Position numbers and translations under genes: made by a program
In this document: piece after piece, positions 1 to 7,633 of the stretch
How positions within the stretch are numbered: position 1 is the first letter of the stretch
How the letters are laid out: every line of letters starts with the position of its first letter
Assembly: GCF_024296685.1 (NCBI RefSeq)
Contig: NZ_CP100763.1
Coordinates: 1,612,001-1,676,000, forward strand
Direction of reading: 5' to 3'
Source of the DNA: Natrinema marinum
Lineage (GTDB): Archaea > Halobacteriota > Halobacteria > Halobacteriales > Natrialbaceae
DNA length: 64,000 nt
The notes under the pieces: model-generated
Told to the model about the DNA's origin: nothing
Databases searched by the model: none
What the model saw: only the letters and a program-made list of their open reading frames with translations

Positions 1-2031
1 CTAGAAAACGAGACTGCGGACAACGGAAGCCAGGCCGCGTACGTGACGTTCGACGATCAGACGACCGAGGGCGAGACGGTCGTCGTCGCGAACGCCACGC
101 TCGCGAGCGGGGGCTTCGTGACGATCCACGACAGTAGCCTCCTCGTGGGGAACGTCATCGGCAGCGTCATCGGAACGTCGGAGTATCTCGAGGCGGGAAC
201 GCACGAGAACATCACGATCACGCTCGACGAACCCCTCGAGGAAGACGAGACGCTGATCGCGATGCCACACCGTGACACGAACCAGAACGAGACGTACGAT
301 TTCGTCGAGACCGAAGGTCAGGCCGACGGACCGTACCTCACGGCTGACGGCGAGCCGGTGACCGACCAGGCTGTCGTCACGGTTGAGGACGCCGTCGCGG
401 AGGAGCCGGCCGACAACGTCACCGACGAAGAGCCGGTTGACAACGTCACCGACGAACCGGTCGACGAAGAGCCGGTTGACAACGTCACCGACGAACCGGT
501 CGACGAAGAACCGGTTGACAACGTCACCGACGAACCGGTCGACAACGTCACCGAAGAACCGACCGACAACGTCACCGAAGAAGAGCCGGCCGAGGCTACC
601 GTGACGTTCGACAACCAGACGACCGAGGGCGAGACAGTCGTCGTTGCGAACACCACACTGCCGAGTGCCGGCTTCGTGACGATCCACGATAGCAGCCTGC
701 TCGAGGGCAACGTTATCGGGAGCGTCATCGGTGTCTCCGACTACCTCGAGGCGGGAACGCACGAGAACATCACGATCACGCTCGACGACCCCCTCGAGGA
801 AGACGAGACGCTGATCGCGATGCCGCACCAGGACACGAACGACAACGAGACGTACGACTTCGTCGAGACTGAGGGTGAAGAAGACGGACCGTTCCTCACC
901 GCCGAGGGTGAACCGGTGATCGACGATGCCTTCGTCACGGTCGAGGAACCGGTCGACGAAGAACCGGTCGATAACGTCACCGACGAAGAGCCAGTCGACA
1001 ACGTCACCGACGATGAAGAGAACGTCACCGACGAAGAGCCAGTCGACAACGTCACTGACGACGAAGAGAACGTCACCGACGAAGAGCCGATCGAGGACAA
1101 CGTGACGATCGACGAGCCGATGGACGAGCTGCCGATCGACGCAGGTGATCGGCCGATCTTCGTCACCGTCGAAAACACCACCATCGAGAACCTGAACGTC
1201 GAGAACGCGAGTATTTACGTTTTCGTCGTCAGTCCGAATATCAGCCCCGACGACCTCCCGGACGAGATGGAGAACATCACCGACGAGATCCCGACCGAGG
1301 ATAACGTCACGGAAGACAACGTGACGGAAGATAACGTCACCGAGGAGGAACCGGCTGATAACGTGACCGACGAAGAGCCGTTCGACGAGAACGTCACCGA
1401 AGAGCCGCCTTCGATGGAGGACAACATCACCGAGGATAACGTCACGGAAGACAACGTCACCGACGAAGAACCGGTCGACAACGTGACCGAAGACAACGTC
1501 ACCGACGAAGAACCGGCTGACAATGTCACCGAGGATAATGTGACGGACGAAGAACCGGTCGACAACGTCACCGAGGATAACGTGACCGAAGATAACGTCA
1601 CGGAAGACAATGTGACGGACGAAGAACCGGAGACAGCCGATTCCTTCAACGTCACCAATCTCGAGGCACCCGACAACGCCACCATCGGTGAGAACATCAC
1701 CGTAACGGCGACGATCGAGAACCCGACGGATCAGGAGCGGACCGAAGCCGTTCAGTTCCGTCTCGACGGTGACCTCATCACCGCACAGAACCTGACGCTC
1801 GAGGCCGGTGCGAGTGAGGATGTCGAGTTCGATGTCAGTACCGAGGGCCTCCAGCCCGGCGACTACATCCACATGGTGCTGACCGACGAGTCCGGCGAGG
1901 TTGCGATGATCGAGCTGACCGAGTCGACCGACACCGGCACCGATATCGGCGAAAGTAACGAAACCGAAACCGAGAACGAGACCGGCGACGGTCTCAACGA
2001 GAGCCCGGCCGCGATCGGGGCGCTCAGCTAA
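1..2031 (+). CDS. Secreted DUF7282 repeat protein with sequon-rich linkers (5' partial)
   Basis: The frame is open from the first base, so the N-terminus and any signal peptide lie outside; 676 residues are visible. Two near-identical DUF7282-type domains (about residues 12-126 and 198-312) are joined by Glu/Asp/Pro linkers made of EEPVDNVTD-like units. The stretch at about 552-645 resembles a CARDB/Ig-like domain. The linkers carry roughly 27 Asn-Val-Thr N-glycosylation sequons, with further NIT, NAS and NTT sites. DUF7282 proteins are haloarchaeal and extracellular; their function is unknown to me. No C-terminal membrane anchor is visible: the protein ends in a short Glu/Thr tail. A glycosylated surface or secreted protein is the inference. 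Confidence 0.85.
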   Translation, partial: LENETADNGSQAAYVTFDDQTTEGETVVVANATLASGGFVTIHDSSLLVGNVIGSVIGTSEYLEAGTHENITITLDEPLEEDETLIAMPHRDTNQNETYDFVETEGQADGPYLTADGEPVTDQAVVTVEDAVAEEPADNVTDEEPVDNVTDEPVDEEPVDNVTDEPVDEEPVDNVTDEPVDNVTEEPTDNVTEEEPAEATVTFDNQTTEGETVVVANTTLPSAGFVTIHDSSLLEGNVIGSVIGVSDYLEAGTHENITITLDDPLEEDETLIAMPHQDTNDNETYDFVETEGEEDGPFLTAEGEPVIDDAFVTVEEPVDEEPVDNVTDEEPVDNVTDDEENVTDEEPVDNVTDDEENVTDEEPIEDNVTIDEPMDELPIDAGDRPIFVTVENTTIENLNVENASIYVFVVSPNISPDDLPDEMENITDEIPTEDNVTEDNVTEDNVTEEEPADNVTDEEPFDENVTEEPPSMEDNITEDNVTEDNVTDEEPVDNVTEDNVTDEEPADNVTEDNVTDEEPVDNVTEDNVTEDNVTEDNVTDEEPETADSFNVTNLEAPDNATIGENITVTATIENPTDQERTEAVQFRLDGDLITAQNLTLEAGASEDVEFDVSTEGLQPGDYIHMVLTDESGEVAMIELTESTDTGTDIGESNETETENETGDGLNESPAAIGALS
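34..936 (+). repeat. Tandem duplication of the DUF7282 coding unit
   Basis: Bases about 34-377 and 598-936 encode two closely similar domains; both contain GFVTIHDSSLL and LEAGTHENITITLD. The DNA is also similar, which suggests a fairly recent internal duplication or homogenisation by recombination. Confidence 0.85.
391..597 (+). repeat. Low-complexity linker repeat array 1
   Basis: In-frame short repeats based on gacaacgtcaccgacgaa encode DNVTDEEPV-type units, with six NVT sequons. The array separates the two DUF7282 domains. Confidence 0.85.
943..1632 (+). repeat. Low-complexity linker repeat array 2
   Basis: A longer array of the same in-frame units (EEPVDNVTD, EDNVT, DDEENVTD). It is interrupted at about 1126-1260 by a non-repetitive stretch encoding a short beta-rich segment. 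It holds about 21 NVT sequons. Confidence 0.85.
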
Positions 2032-2204
2032 TCAGGAGAGCTCAACGGACAGCGCGTCTTTTCTCGCCGTCGTACTGACGGTGTTTTTTCGAACGGTCGC
2101 CTGCCGAGACGGTGACGACGCTACGACCAGCAGACCCCCGGTGGTCGCGCTGGCGACGGGCGTCGCCGTCGCGTCGTGTTGACCCGAGCCGCCGAGTCCG
2201 AACG

Positions 2205-2708
2205 CTAGCCGAGGAGCTGGTAGAGACTGCTGGCGGCGACGGCGAGGAAAAAGAGCACGCTCGCGAAAACCGGATCGATGCTCGAGACGCCCGGAAGGCC
2301 GAGCCCGGCCAGTGCGATGACCGCGAGTCCGAGGAGGCAGAGACCGAGATGGAGTTGCAGGAGTCGCGAGTGATCGGTGTTGTGGCCGTCGACGTACTGC
2401 AGGACCTCGTCGAAGTGACGACCCGGTTGGATCGTCTTGGCATCCGAGTCGTACTCGATCACGGCGTCTTCCTGTAGCTGGGGGAGATGTGTCTGTTGAA
2501 GTGAGACGTAGACGCTCTTGTAGAGATTGTTCGGCACGGGTGAGGTGTCGGACTCCGTCGCGGCGATCTCGTTAGCCACGTCGGAGACGTCGACCTGCCC
2601 GCCTTCGTCCGCGAGCAACTGGACGATGGCGCGGCGTCTATCGTTACCGAGGATGTGAAACACCTCACTCTCCTCGAGCGGTTCAGTCCTGTTCGTTTGA
2701 ACTGACAT
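2205..2708 (-). CDS. DUF7344 winged-helix protein with two membrane segments (copy 1)
   Basis: 167 residues. Residues about 10-105 match the haloarchaeal DUF7344 winged helix: FHILGNDRRRAIVQLLADEG, then SVYVSLQQTHLPQLQEDAVIEYD. Two hydrophobic segments follow (about 120-140 and 148-166), so the DNA-binding-like domain would be tethered to the inner face of the membrane. It is one of three paralogues here (also at 6043 and 37517). The family is thought to regulate transcription; the target is unknown. The start ATG is the first in frame, and an AT-rich stretch about 70-90 bases upstream may be the promoter. Confidence 0.85.
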   Translation of the reverse strand: MSVQTNRTEPLEESEVFHILGNDRRRAIVQLLADEGGQVDVSDVANEIAATESDTSPVPNNLYKSVYVSLQQTHLPQLQEDAVIEYDSDAKTIQPGRHFDEVLQYVDGHNTDHSRLLQLHLGLCLLGLAVIALAGLGLPGVSSIDPVFASVLFFLAVAASSLYQLLG

Positions 2709-3019
2709 CGATCAGAGAGATAGGGCACCGGTTCTCGAGGGACAGTCCACCACCAACGACCATGTCGACATACTTCTCCCACCACTAACTTTAACTTTTG
2801 CAGGTTACGTCGTCGTCAGCGTCGACTGTCGAATACCGTGGGTCCGCGAACGATCGTAGGAACAGCATACACCAGAGCGTATTCACGACGTGTCGATACT
2901 CGAAGGGCTGCCAGCGGTGTGGCGTCAGTGCTCGAGCGGGAAGCATACCGGCTGCTCACCGTTGCCGAACGCGATCGAAAACGAGCGTCACTATTCGTGT
3001 CTACGGACGGGTCGGGCCG
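2709..3019. other. Intergenic, no gene recognised
   Basis: Holds the upstream region of the DUF7344 gene, including an AT-rich tract near 2785-2800 (aactttaactttt). ORFs here have poor haloarchaeal composition. Confidence 0.5.
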
Positions 3020-3211
3020 TCAGTCACCGGGGAGGTGACCGCCAGACTGCATCTCTCGATAGGTCGTACAAGACGGACAGCCGTGGACGACGTCGCCATT
3101 GTCGCCGAAAACACGGGCGAACTGCTGCGTGACGTGGGTCCCGCAGTTTCGACACCGTGCGCCGGCTGTCGACGATTCCATGGGTTTCCAGTCGTGTTGG
3201 TGGGAGTTCAT
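3020..3211 (-). CDS. DUF7563-type small zinc-finger protein (copy 1)
   Basis: 63 residues with the pattern CRNCG, then THVTQQFARVFGDNGDVVHG, then CPSC, consistent with a four-cysteine zinc site. The core is almost identical to the gene at 50677. The start is chosen because the paralogues share a W-x-P-M stretch before the first CxxC (DWKPM here, KWTPM there), so translation probably begins upstream of the inner ATG at 3181. Many haloarchaea carry several DUF7563 proteins; the role is unknown. A longer ORF continues upstream but has atypical composition. Confidence 0.75.
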   Translation of the reverse strand: MNSHQHDWKPMESSTAGARCRNCGTHVTQQFARVFGDNGDVVHGCPSCTTYREMQSGGHLPGD

Positions 3212-3771
3212 GGTTGGGGGATATACTCGGCCGAGTTCCGCGTGCCGCCGACCGATCAGCGGTCGCCCGCTGTGACGAATCGGTGTGGCGCGGTGCCACC
3301 GCGGCGGATCACTCGACCGGGCATCATCGTATCGAGGGGAGCAAACCCGAATAAAGGACATTGACCGTTCAGCCCCAGAGCGGGCCTGAGAACCGAGAAA
3401 TAGCCGCTTTCCGCCAGATCTCACAGGGCAGAAGCGCTGACGGATGGGGGAGGGGGATTGACCGCCATCGGTTGTCAAGCCGAATTCAGTCGTCTTATCC
3501 CGGGGTCCGCGCTCAAACGCGGAGTTGATCCCGCCAGTGAACCGTCGAAACCTGTAGTTTCTCGAGCGAAATACGAACTTACGCCGTGTAACAACGTAGA
3601 GACTGCGAATAAGGTACATCGTTATAAAATACCACTATCGCTTACCGATCGGTGTGCGCGAATGTACGGTGGAACCCGCAACGGTGGTGGCCCCACTACC
3701 GACTGTCTCGAAACGTCACCTCTCTCGGAGAGCGAACGGAGCCTGCCCGTCACGAACGAGTAACTACGATC
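3212..3771. other. Divergent intergenic region
   Basis: Separates the DUF7563 gene from the HTH gene at 3772. A TATA-like ttataaaat at 3622-3630 faces right, which would give the HTH gene a leader of about 120 bases, or a GTG start at 3652. No convincing gene is present. Confidence 0.5.
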
Positions 3772-4104
3772 ATGTCCACGCAAGCGAGTAACACGCGATC
3801 GGAATCGACGCCCAACCCCGCCGCCCAGCTCGACGTCCTCGGGGACGACTGCGCCCGCACGATCCTCATCGCGACGAGCGAGGGACCGAAGACGGCGAAG
3901 GAACTCACGAGCCGAACCGACAGCTCGTCCGCGACCGTCTACCGGCGAATCAACAATCTCCTCGAGAGCGACCTGCTGGCCGAGTGCGTTCGGTTCGACG
4001 ACGACGGATCGCATACGACCGCCTACGAAGCGACCGCCGACGTCCTCCGCGTCCGGATCGGCGCGGACGGGATCGAGGTCGTCGTCTCGGATCCCGACGA
4101 CTAA
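3772..4104 (+). CDS. ArsR-like winged-helix transcriptional regulator
   Basis: 110 residues. The core LDVLGDDCARTILIATSEG, TAKELTSRTDSSSATVYRRI and NNLLESDLLAECVRF is a helix-turn-helix followed by a wing, typical of the many small haloarchaeal HTH proteins. No metal-binding cysteine pair is evident (single cysteines only), so it is not a classic metal sensor. The ATG at 3772 is preferred because residues encoded upstream, back to a GTG at 3652, lack the acidic character of the rest. It stands alone between a DUF7563 gene and the PadR gene; the target is unknown. Confidence 0.8.
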   Translation: MSTQASNTRSESTPNPAAQLDVLGDDCARTILIATSEGPKTAKELTSRTDSSSATVYRRINNLLESDLLAECVRFDDDGSHTTAYEATADVLRVRIGADGIEVVVSDPDD

Positions 4105-4292
4105 GCCGCGCGAGTGTGTCAGGAAACAGTCACCGAGCGCTCGAGCCGGCGAGCACCGACCGAGATCGACCGGAGAGGGGGAGCGTGGTCGATCGATGGC
4201 GGATTCTCGTCGACGAGCGACTGTCCGTCGAATAGAATCTTTCTCTCGAGTAATACCGTGTGAACGAGCGCGTCGGTTGCTGTATGATACGG

Positions 4293-4302
4293 ATAACAAA
4301 TA
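4293..4302 (+). promoter_or_regulatory. ATAACAAA motif, padR promoter
   Basis: ATAACAAATA starts 43 bases before the PadR start codon. Here it lies inside an inverted repeat, GGATA-acaaa-TATCC (4291-4305), which could be an operator for self-regulation. It is one of nine exact copies of the 8-mer in this window. Confidence 0.6.
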
Positions 4303-4335
4303 TCCACTCACTGGAACGGTCAGTGTGATTGAGCA

Positions 4336-4611
4336 ATGCACGATCTGACCGGCTTCCAGCGCGATCTGCTCTACGTGATCGCGGGCGCTGACCGACCGTC
4401 GGGGCAGACCGTCAAGGACGAGGTCGAACAGTACTACAGCTCAGAGATCAATCATGGGCGGTTGTATCCCAACCTGGATACGCTCGTCAACAAGGAGCTG
4501 GTCGAGAAGGGGCAACTCGACAGGCGAACCAACTACTACGCGATCACCGACGCCGGCCGACGGCAGATCGAGGAGCGTCGGGAGTGGGAGGCCCAGTACA
4601 TCGACTTCTGA
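4336..4611 (+). CDS. PadR family transcriptional regulator
   Basis: 91 residues. It begins LTGFQRDLLYVIAGADRPSG and contains INHGRLYPNLDTLVNKELV, the PadR winged-helix signature (x-G-R-L-Y-P-x-L). The tail ITDAGRRQIEERREWE is the usual wing and dimerisation helix. It lacks the long C-terminal domain of large PadR proteins. Its promoter carries the same ATAACAAA motif as the surface-polymer genes, embedded in a palindrome, so self-regulation and control of that set is a reasonable hypothesis but not shown. An in-frame TGA lies two codons upstream, which fixes the ATG. Confidence 0.9.
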   Translation: MHDLTGFQRDLLYVIAGADRPSGQTVKDEVEQYYSSEINHGRLYPNLDTLVNKELVEKGQLDRRTNYYAITDAGRRQIEERREWEAQYIDF

Positions 4612-4720
4612 CGGCCGTCAGCAGCCACAGCGCCGGGTCCGGGAGAGCCACGCTTTCGGCGCCGCTACGGCCGCGACTCGAGCGGTCGCGTCGGTCGTCG
4701 GTCGTGTCGGTAACTCGGCC

Positions 4721-4730
4721 ATAACAAAGC
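4721..4730 (+). promoter_or_regulatory. ATAACAAA motif, DUF1616 gene promoter
   Basis: ATAACAAAGC starts 37 bases before the ATG of a 21-codon upstream ORF (4758) and 99 before the DUF1616 start. A perfect 8-bp hairpin starts at its last two bases. Confidence 0.6.
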
Positions 4731-4750
4731 ACCGATGAGTGTATCGGTGC
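4729..4750 (+). promoter_or_regulatory. Perfect 8-bp inverted repeat
   Basis: GCACCGAT (4729-4736), six-base centre gagtgt, ATCGGTGC (4743-4750). It would cover the transcription start region if the adjacent motif acts as a TATA box, so an operator is possible. Confidence 0.55.
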
Positions 4751-4757
4751 AACGAGA

Positions 4758-4823
4758 ATGGCATCCGTATTGTTCGCACGGAGACGGCGCACTGCGCAGC
4801 GAACGTCGGTGTATCGTCGATGA
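4758..4823 (+). CDS. Candidate 21-codon upstream ORF before the DUF1616 gene
   Basis: ATG at 4758 lies 28 bases after the end of the ATAACAAA motif, where a leaderless transcript would start. The ORF ends in TGA at 4821-4823, overlapping the DUF1616 ATG as ATGA. The predicted peptide is arginine-rich (LFARRRRTAQR). It could be a coupling cistron, but so short an ORF may also arise by chance. Confidence 0.35.
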   Translation: MASVLFARRRRTAQRTSVYRR

Positions 4824-5815
4824 GTCATCGAACGAACACCTGGACTGGGATCGGGATCGTCCGACGGTACCCGTTCGATCTTGCGGCCGTCTCGATCGGC
4901 GCATTGCTGGCGTCCGCGATCGTGACGACGTTCGACACCGACAGTAGTCTGCGGCTGTTCGTGACGTTCCCACTCGCCCTGTTCCTCCCGGGGTATGCGG
5001 TCGTTTCGGTCCTCTTTCCGGCCGACAAGCGGCCCGCGCAGGAAACGGCCTCGACGGCGGCGGCCGTCGTCACCCGTCCCCGCGGGATCGACGCGATCGA
5101 ACGCGCGGGGCTGGCGTTCGTCCTGTCGCTGGCGATCGTCCCGGTAATCGCCATCGCCCTTCCGTTCACGGAGTGGGGGCTGACGACCACCTCGGTCGCG
5201 GCGGCGCTGACGCTGGTGACGGTCCTCACCGCACAGCTCGGAGCCGTCCGGCGGCTTCGCGTTCCCGATGGGGAGCGGTTTACCGTCTCGCTGACCGCGG
5301 GCCTCGAGCGGCTCCGTGGCGACGACACCGGCGCCGTGGCGGTCTCGTCGGTCGTGCTCGTCCTCGCGATCGGGCTGGCGGTCAGCGCCCTGTTCGTCGG
5401 CTTCCTGATGCCTGCATCGGCGGGCGGATTCACCGAACTCGCGCTCTACAGCGAGGACGAGGACGGCGAGATGGTCGCCGGCGGACTGCCGAGCGACATC
5501 GAGCCGGGCGAGTCGGTGCCGTTCATCCTCTCGATCGAGAACCAGGAGGGCGAACAGCGCGAGTACACCGTCGTCGTTCAGCAACACGCGGTGTCGGACG
5601 GCGAGGTCGTCGAGCGGACGGAACTGCGGCGGATCGAGGCGAGCGTCGACGACGGATCGACGGGGACCGGCCGACGGTCGGTCACGCCGACGGCGGGGCC
5701 CGGTGAGACCGTCCGAATCACCGTCTTGCTGTACCAGGGCGAACCCCCGGACGACCCGACGATCGACAACGCGATCGAGGACACCCACTTCTGGGTCACT
5801 GTGACGGACGAGTAA
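4820..5815 (+). CDS. DUF1616 domain membrane protein
   Basis: 331 residues. Four hydrophobic segments occupy roughly residues 14-145 (including LFVTFPLALFLPGYAVVSVLFP), a fifth lies at about 175-200, and a hydrophilic extracytoplasmic domain of about 130 residues follows. This is the usual plan of archaeal DUF1616 proteins. The outer domain contains GESVPFILSIENQEGEQREYTVVVQQ, a beta-sandwich-like pattern. The family often sits near glycan and S-layer genes, but its biochemical role is unknown. The ATG at 4820 is chosen over a GTG at 4739 because it overlaps a short upstream ORF and gives a standard N-terminus. Confidence 0.85.
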   Translation: MSHRTNTWTGIGIVRRYPFDLAAVSIGALLASAIVTTFDTDSSLRLFVTFPLALFLPGYAVVSVLFPADKRPAQETASTAAAVVTRPRGIDAIERAGLAFVLSLAIVPVIAIALPFTEWGLTTTSVAAALTLVTVLTAQLGAVRRLRVPDGERFTVSLTAGLERLRGDDTGAVAVSSVVLVLAIGLAVSALFVGFLMPASAGGFTELALYSEDEDGEMVAGGLPSDIEPGESVPFILSIENQEGEQREYTVVVQQHAVSDGEVVERTELRRIEASVDDGSTGTGRRSVTPTAGPGETVRITVLLYQGEPPDDPTIDNAIEDTHFWVTVTDE

Positions 5816-6042
5816 CCCCGTCGCGACATTTCGTCGCGCCCGAGCCGCTGTCGGCGCGTGTGACCGTTCCGCGCGCCCTAGCCTGATGCGTTCAGTTCTT
5901 CGGTCGGCCTCCACACTCGAATCGGGTCACACTCCGTCGCTCGATACCTAGAACCGACGGTCAGACGGGCAAGAACGGTCGGTCGTGGCCGATGCGGTGC
6001 TATCGCGGCGGCCGACAGGAGGTCAACGAGGGAGACGGCAGG

Positions 6043-6579
6043 TTATCGGCTCGCAAAGCCGAACGGAAGCGTCGTCCCAGGGCGACGCGAGAGGTGTTGT
6101 ACGGCCGCGAGGATGAGAACGAGGAGACAGAGGCCGACGGCGACGATCGGCGCGAGGCCCGCCGACAGCGGACCAACGGCCAGCGACGAGAGTGCGAAGG
6201 CCACGACGCCGACCGCCGTCACGCTCGCGTAGAAGCGGTGCCACGATCGATCCCCCTCGAGTTGGCGGTCGAGGTACGGTTCGAACTGGTCCTCGCTGGG
6301 GAGCAACTCGATCTCGTGGCCGTCCGGATCCCAGTCGACGATACCGTGGTCCTCGAGCATCGGCAGGTGCGTTTGGTAGAGGGAGATGTAGACCCGCCGG
6401 CGCTGAGTTCGGGTGACGTCGTCGGGTTCGATGTCGTTCTCCCAGGCGGCGACCTGCTCGACGAGCGGCGCGAGGTCGCAGCTACCACCCCGTCGTTTGA
6501 GATACTGGACCGCGCGTCGTCTCCGTGCGTTACTGAATACGTCGAATAGCTCTGCCTGTGTGAGCTCGCTGTCAGCCAT
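6043..6579 (-). CDS. DUF7344 winged-helix protein with two membrane segments (copy 2)
   Basis: 178 residues. The N-terminal domain (about 1-110) contains LFDVFSNARRRRAVQYLKRR, then RRRVYISLYQTHLPMLEDHG, the DUF7344 signature. Two membrane segments follow at about 118-138 and 142-163, then a short basic tail. It is closest in layout to the copy at 37517, with which it shares VEQVAAWENDI-like and Q-T-H-L-P-x-x stretches. A membrane-attached regulator is the inference; the ligand and targets are unknown. Confidence 0.87.
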   Translation of the reverse strand: MADSELTQAELFDVFSNARRRRAVQYLKRRGGSCDLAPLVEQVAAWENDIEPDDVTRTQRRRVYISLYQTHLPMLEDHGIVDWDPDGHEIELLPSEDQFEPYLDRQLEGDRSWHRFYASVTAVGVVAFALSSLAVGPLSAGLAPIVAVGLCLLVLILAAVQHLSRRPGTTLPFGFASR

Positions 6580-7042
6580 GGCTGCCCTCGTGGTGTCGTA
6601 TCGGGTCCCGGTCCCGTCTCCCGGGTGTGGTCGGATACCTCACAGCATCGTATGCCAGCCTGTGGCCCTTTACTATCACTCGGCTACCTGCGCGAAAGGG
6701 CGTTATACCTGTTAGAACGCGTGATAGACACCGAATGAGATGTTTCAGCGGGCGGAACGGATCACTCGTTCGAATATACCCAGAAGGGTGCCGTCCGCGG
6801 CCGGCAGCGCCGCTCGGGTTCACCGTTTCTGTAGTTCGCGACTACGGACCCCTCAGGGCGGGGATAACAAAGCCTCGTTACCGGCTGTATCAGCACGACT
6901 GCCCACGCGGGTATCGATTCACTATGACAGGAATACGCGACCGACTACGACGCCGAGTAGCGGTGCAGACGCGAACGACGACCCATCGGCGTCGCGTTCG
7001 CTCGAGCGGGACCGCGAGCGACCGCGGCGGAGGTGAACCGCG
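6580..7042. other. Upstream region of the nucleotide-sugar operon
   Basis: Contains the promoter side of the DUF7344 gene, the ATAACAAA motif at 6864, and a 40-codon ORF at 6924. Longer ORFs here are arginine-rich and unlikely to be genes. Confidence 0.5.
6864..6873 (+). promoter_or_regulatory. ATAACAAA motif, nucleotide-sugar operon promoter
   Basis: ATAACAAAGC lies 179 bases before the first operon gene, the longest spacing of the nine copies. A Shine-Dalgarno-like GGAGGTG (7029-7035) precedes the first gene, in keeping with a leadered transcript. Confidence 0.6.
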
Positions 7043-7046
7043 ATGA
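6924..7046 (+). CDS. Candidate 40-codon upstream ORF before the operon
   Basis: ATG at 6924 opens a very arginine-rich ORF (it begins MTGIRDRLRRRVAV) whose TGA overlaps the acetyltransferase ATG as ATGA. The overlap matches two other motif-bearing genes. Its start is 51 bases beyond the motif, farther than expected for a leaderless start, so confidence is low. Confidence 0.3.
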   Translation: MTGIRDRLRRRVAVQTRTTTHRRRVRSSGTASDRGGGEPR

Positions 7047-7633
7047 GCGAAGCGGTGCGGGAAGTCGTCCGGGGCGACGGTTGTACGATCGACGGCGACG
7101 CGACGGTCGGCTACGGCGAGTTCGACGAACCGACGCGGATCGGCGACGATGCGACGATCAGGGCCGGCTCGATCGTCTACGGCGACGTGACGATCGGCGA
7201 CGGCTTCGCGACGGGCCACCACGTGCTCGTCCGCGAGGGAACGACGATCGGCGACGACGTACTCGTCGGGACCAAAACGGTCATCGATGGTCAGACGTCG
7301 ATCGGCTCCCACGTCAGCCTCCAGACGAACGTCTACGTCCCGACCCAGACGACGATCGGAAACAACGTCTTCGTCGGGCCCGGCGCGGTGTTGACCAACG
7401 ACGAGTACCCAATCCGGACCGACGCTGGCCTCGAGGGGCCGACGATCGAGGACGGCGCGTCCGTCGGTGCGAACGCGACGCTGCTGCCCGGTGTGACGAT
7501 CGGCGAGAACGCGTTCGTCGCGGCCGGTGCCGTCGTCACCGACGACGTGCCGGCCGACAGCCTCGCCGTCGGCACGCCGGCGACCGTCCAGACGCTGCCG
7601 GACCCGCTGGAGGGGGAGAATCAAATCGCATGA
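7043..7633 (+). CDS. Nucleotide-sugar N-acetyltransferase, left-handed beta-helix (WbpD-like)
   Basis: 196 residues, almost entirely hexapeptide repeats (for example IGDDVLVGTKTVIDGQTSIG), ending in the typical IGENAFVAAGAVVTDDVPAD and a GTPA turn. By family, WbpD-type enzymes use acetyl-CoA to acetylate the 3-amino group of UDP-2-acetamido-3-amino-2,3-dideoxyglucuronate. That role is supported by the next three genes, which match the other enzymes of the same pathway. A strong GGAGGTG lies eight bases before the ATG. It overlaps the aminotransferase by ATGA, so the operon is probably translationally coupled. Confidence 0.88.
   Translation: MSEAVREVVRGDGCTIDGDATVGYGEFDEPTRIGDDATIRAGSIVYGDVTIGDGFATGHHVLVREGTTIGDDVLVGTKTVIDGQTSIGSHVSLQTNVYVPTQTTIGNNVFVGPGAVLTNDEYPIRTDAGLEGPTIEDGASVGANATLLPGVTIGENAFVAAGAVVTDDVPADSLAVGTPATVQTLPDPLEGENQIA

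Noticed and set aside
391-1632. Regular repeats that might suggest a CRISPR array
   Set aside because: The units are in-frame coding repeats with no unique spacers.
1-1872. A 623-codon open frame on the minus strand opposite the DUF7282 gene
   Set aside because: It is the mirror of in-frame acidic repeats; its translation is monotonous (FVGDVV units) and lacks any domain. The plus-strand frame has domains and sequons.
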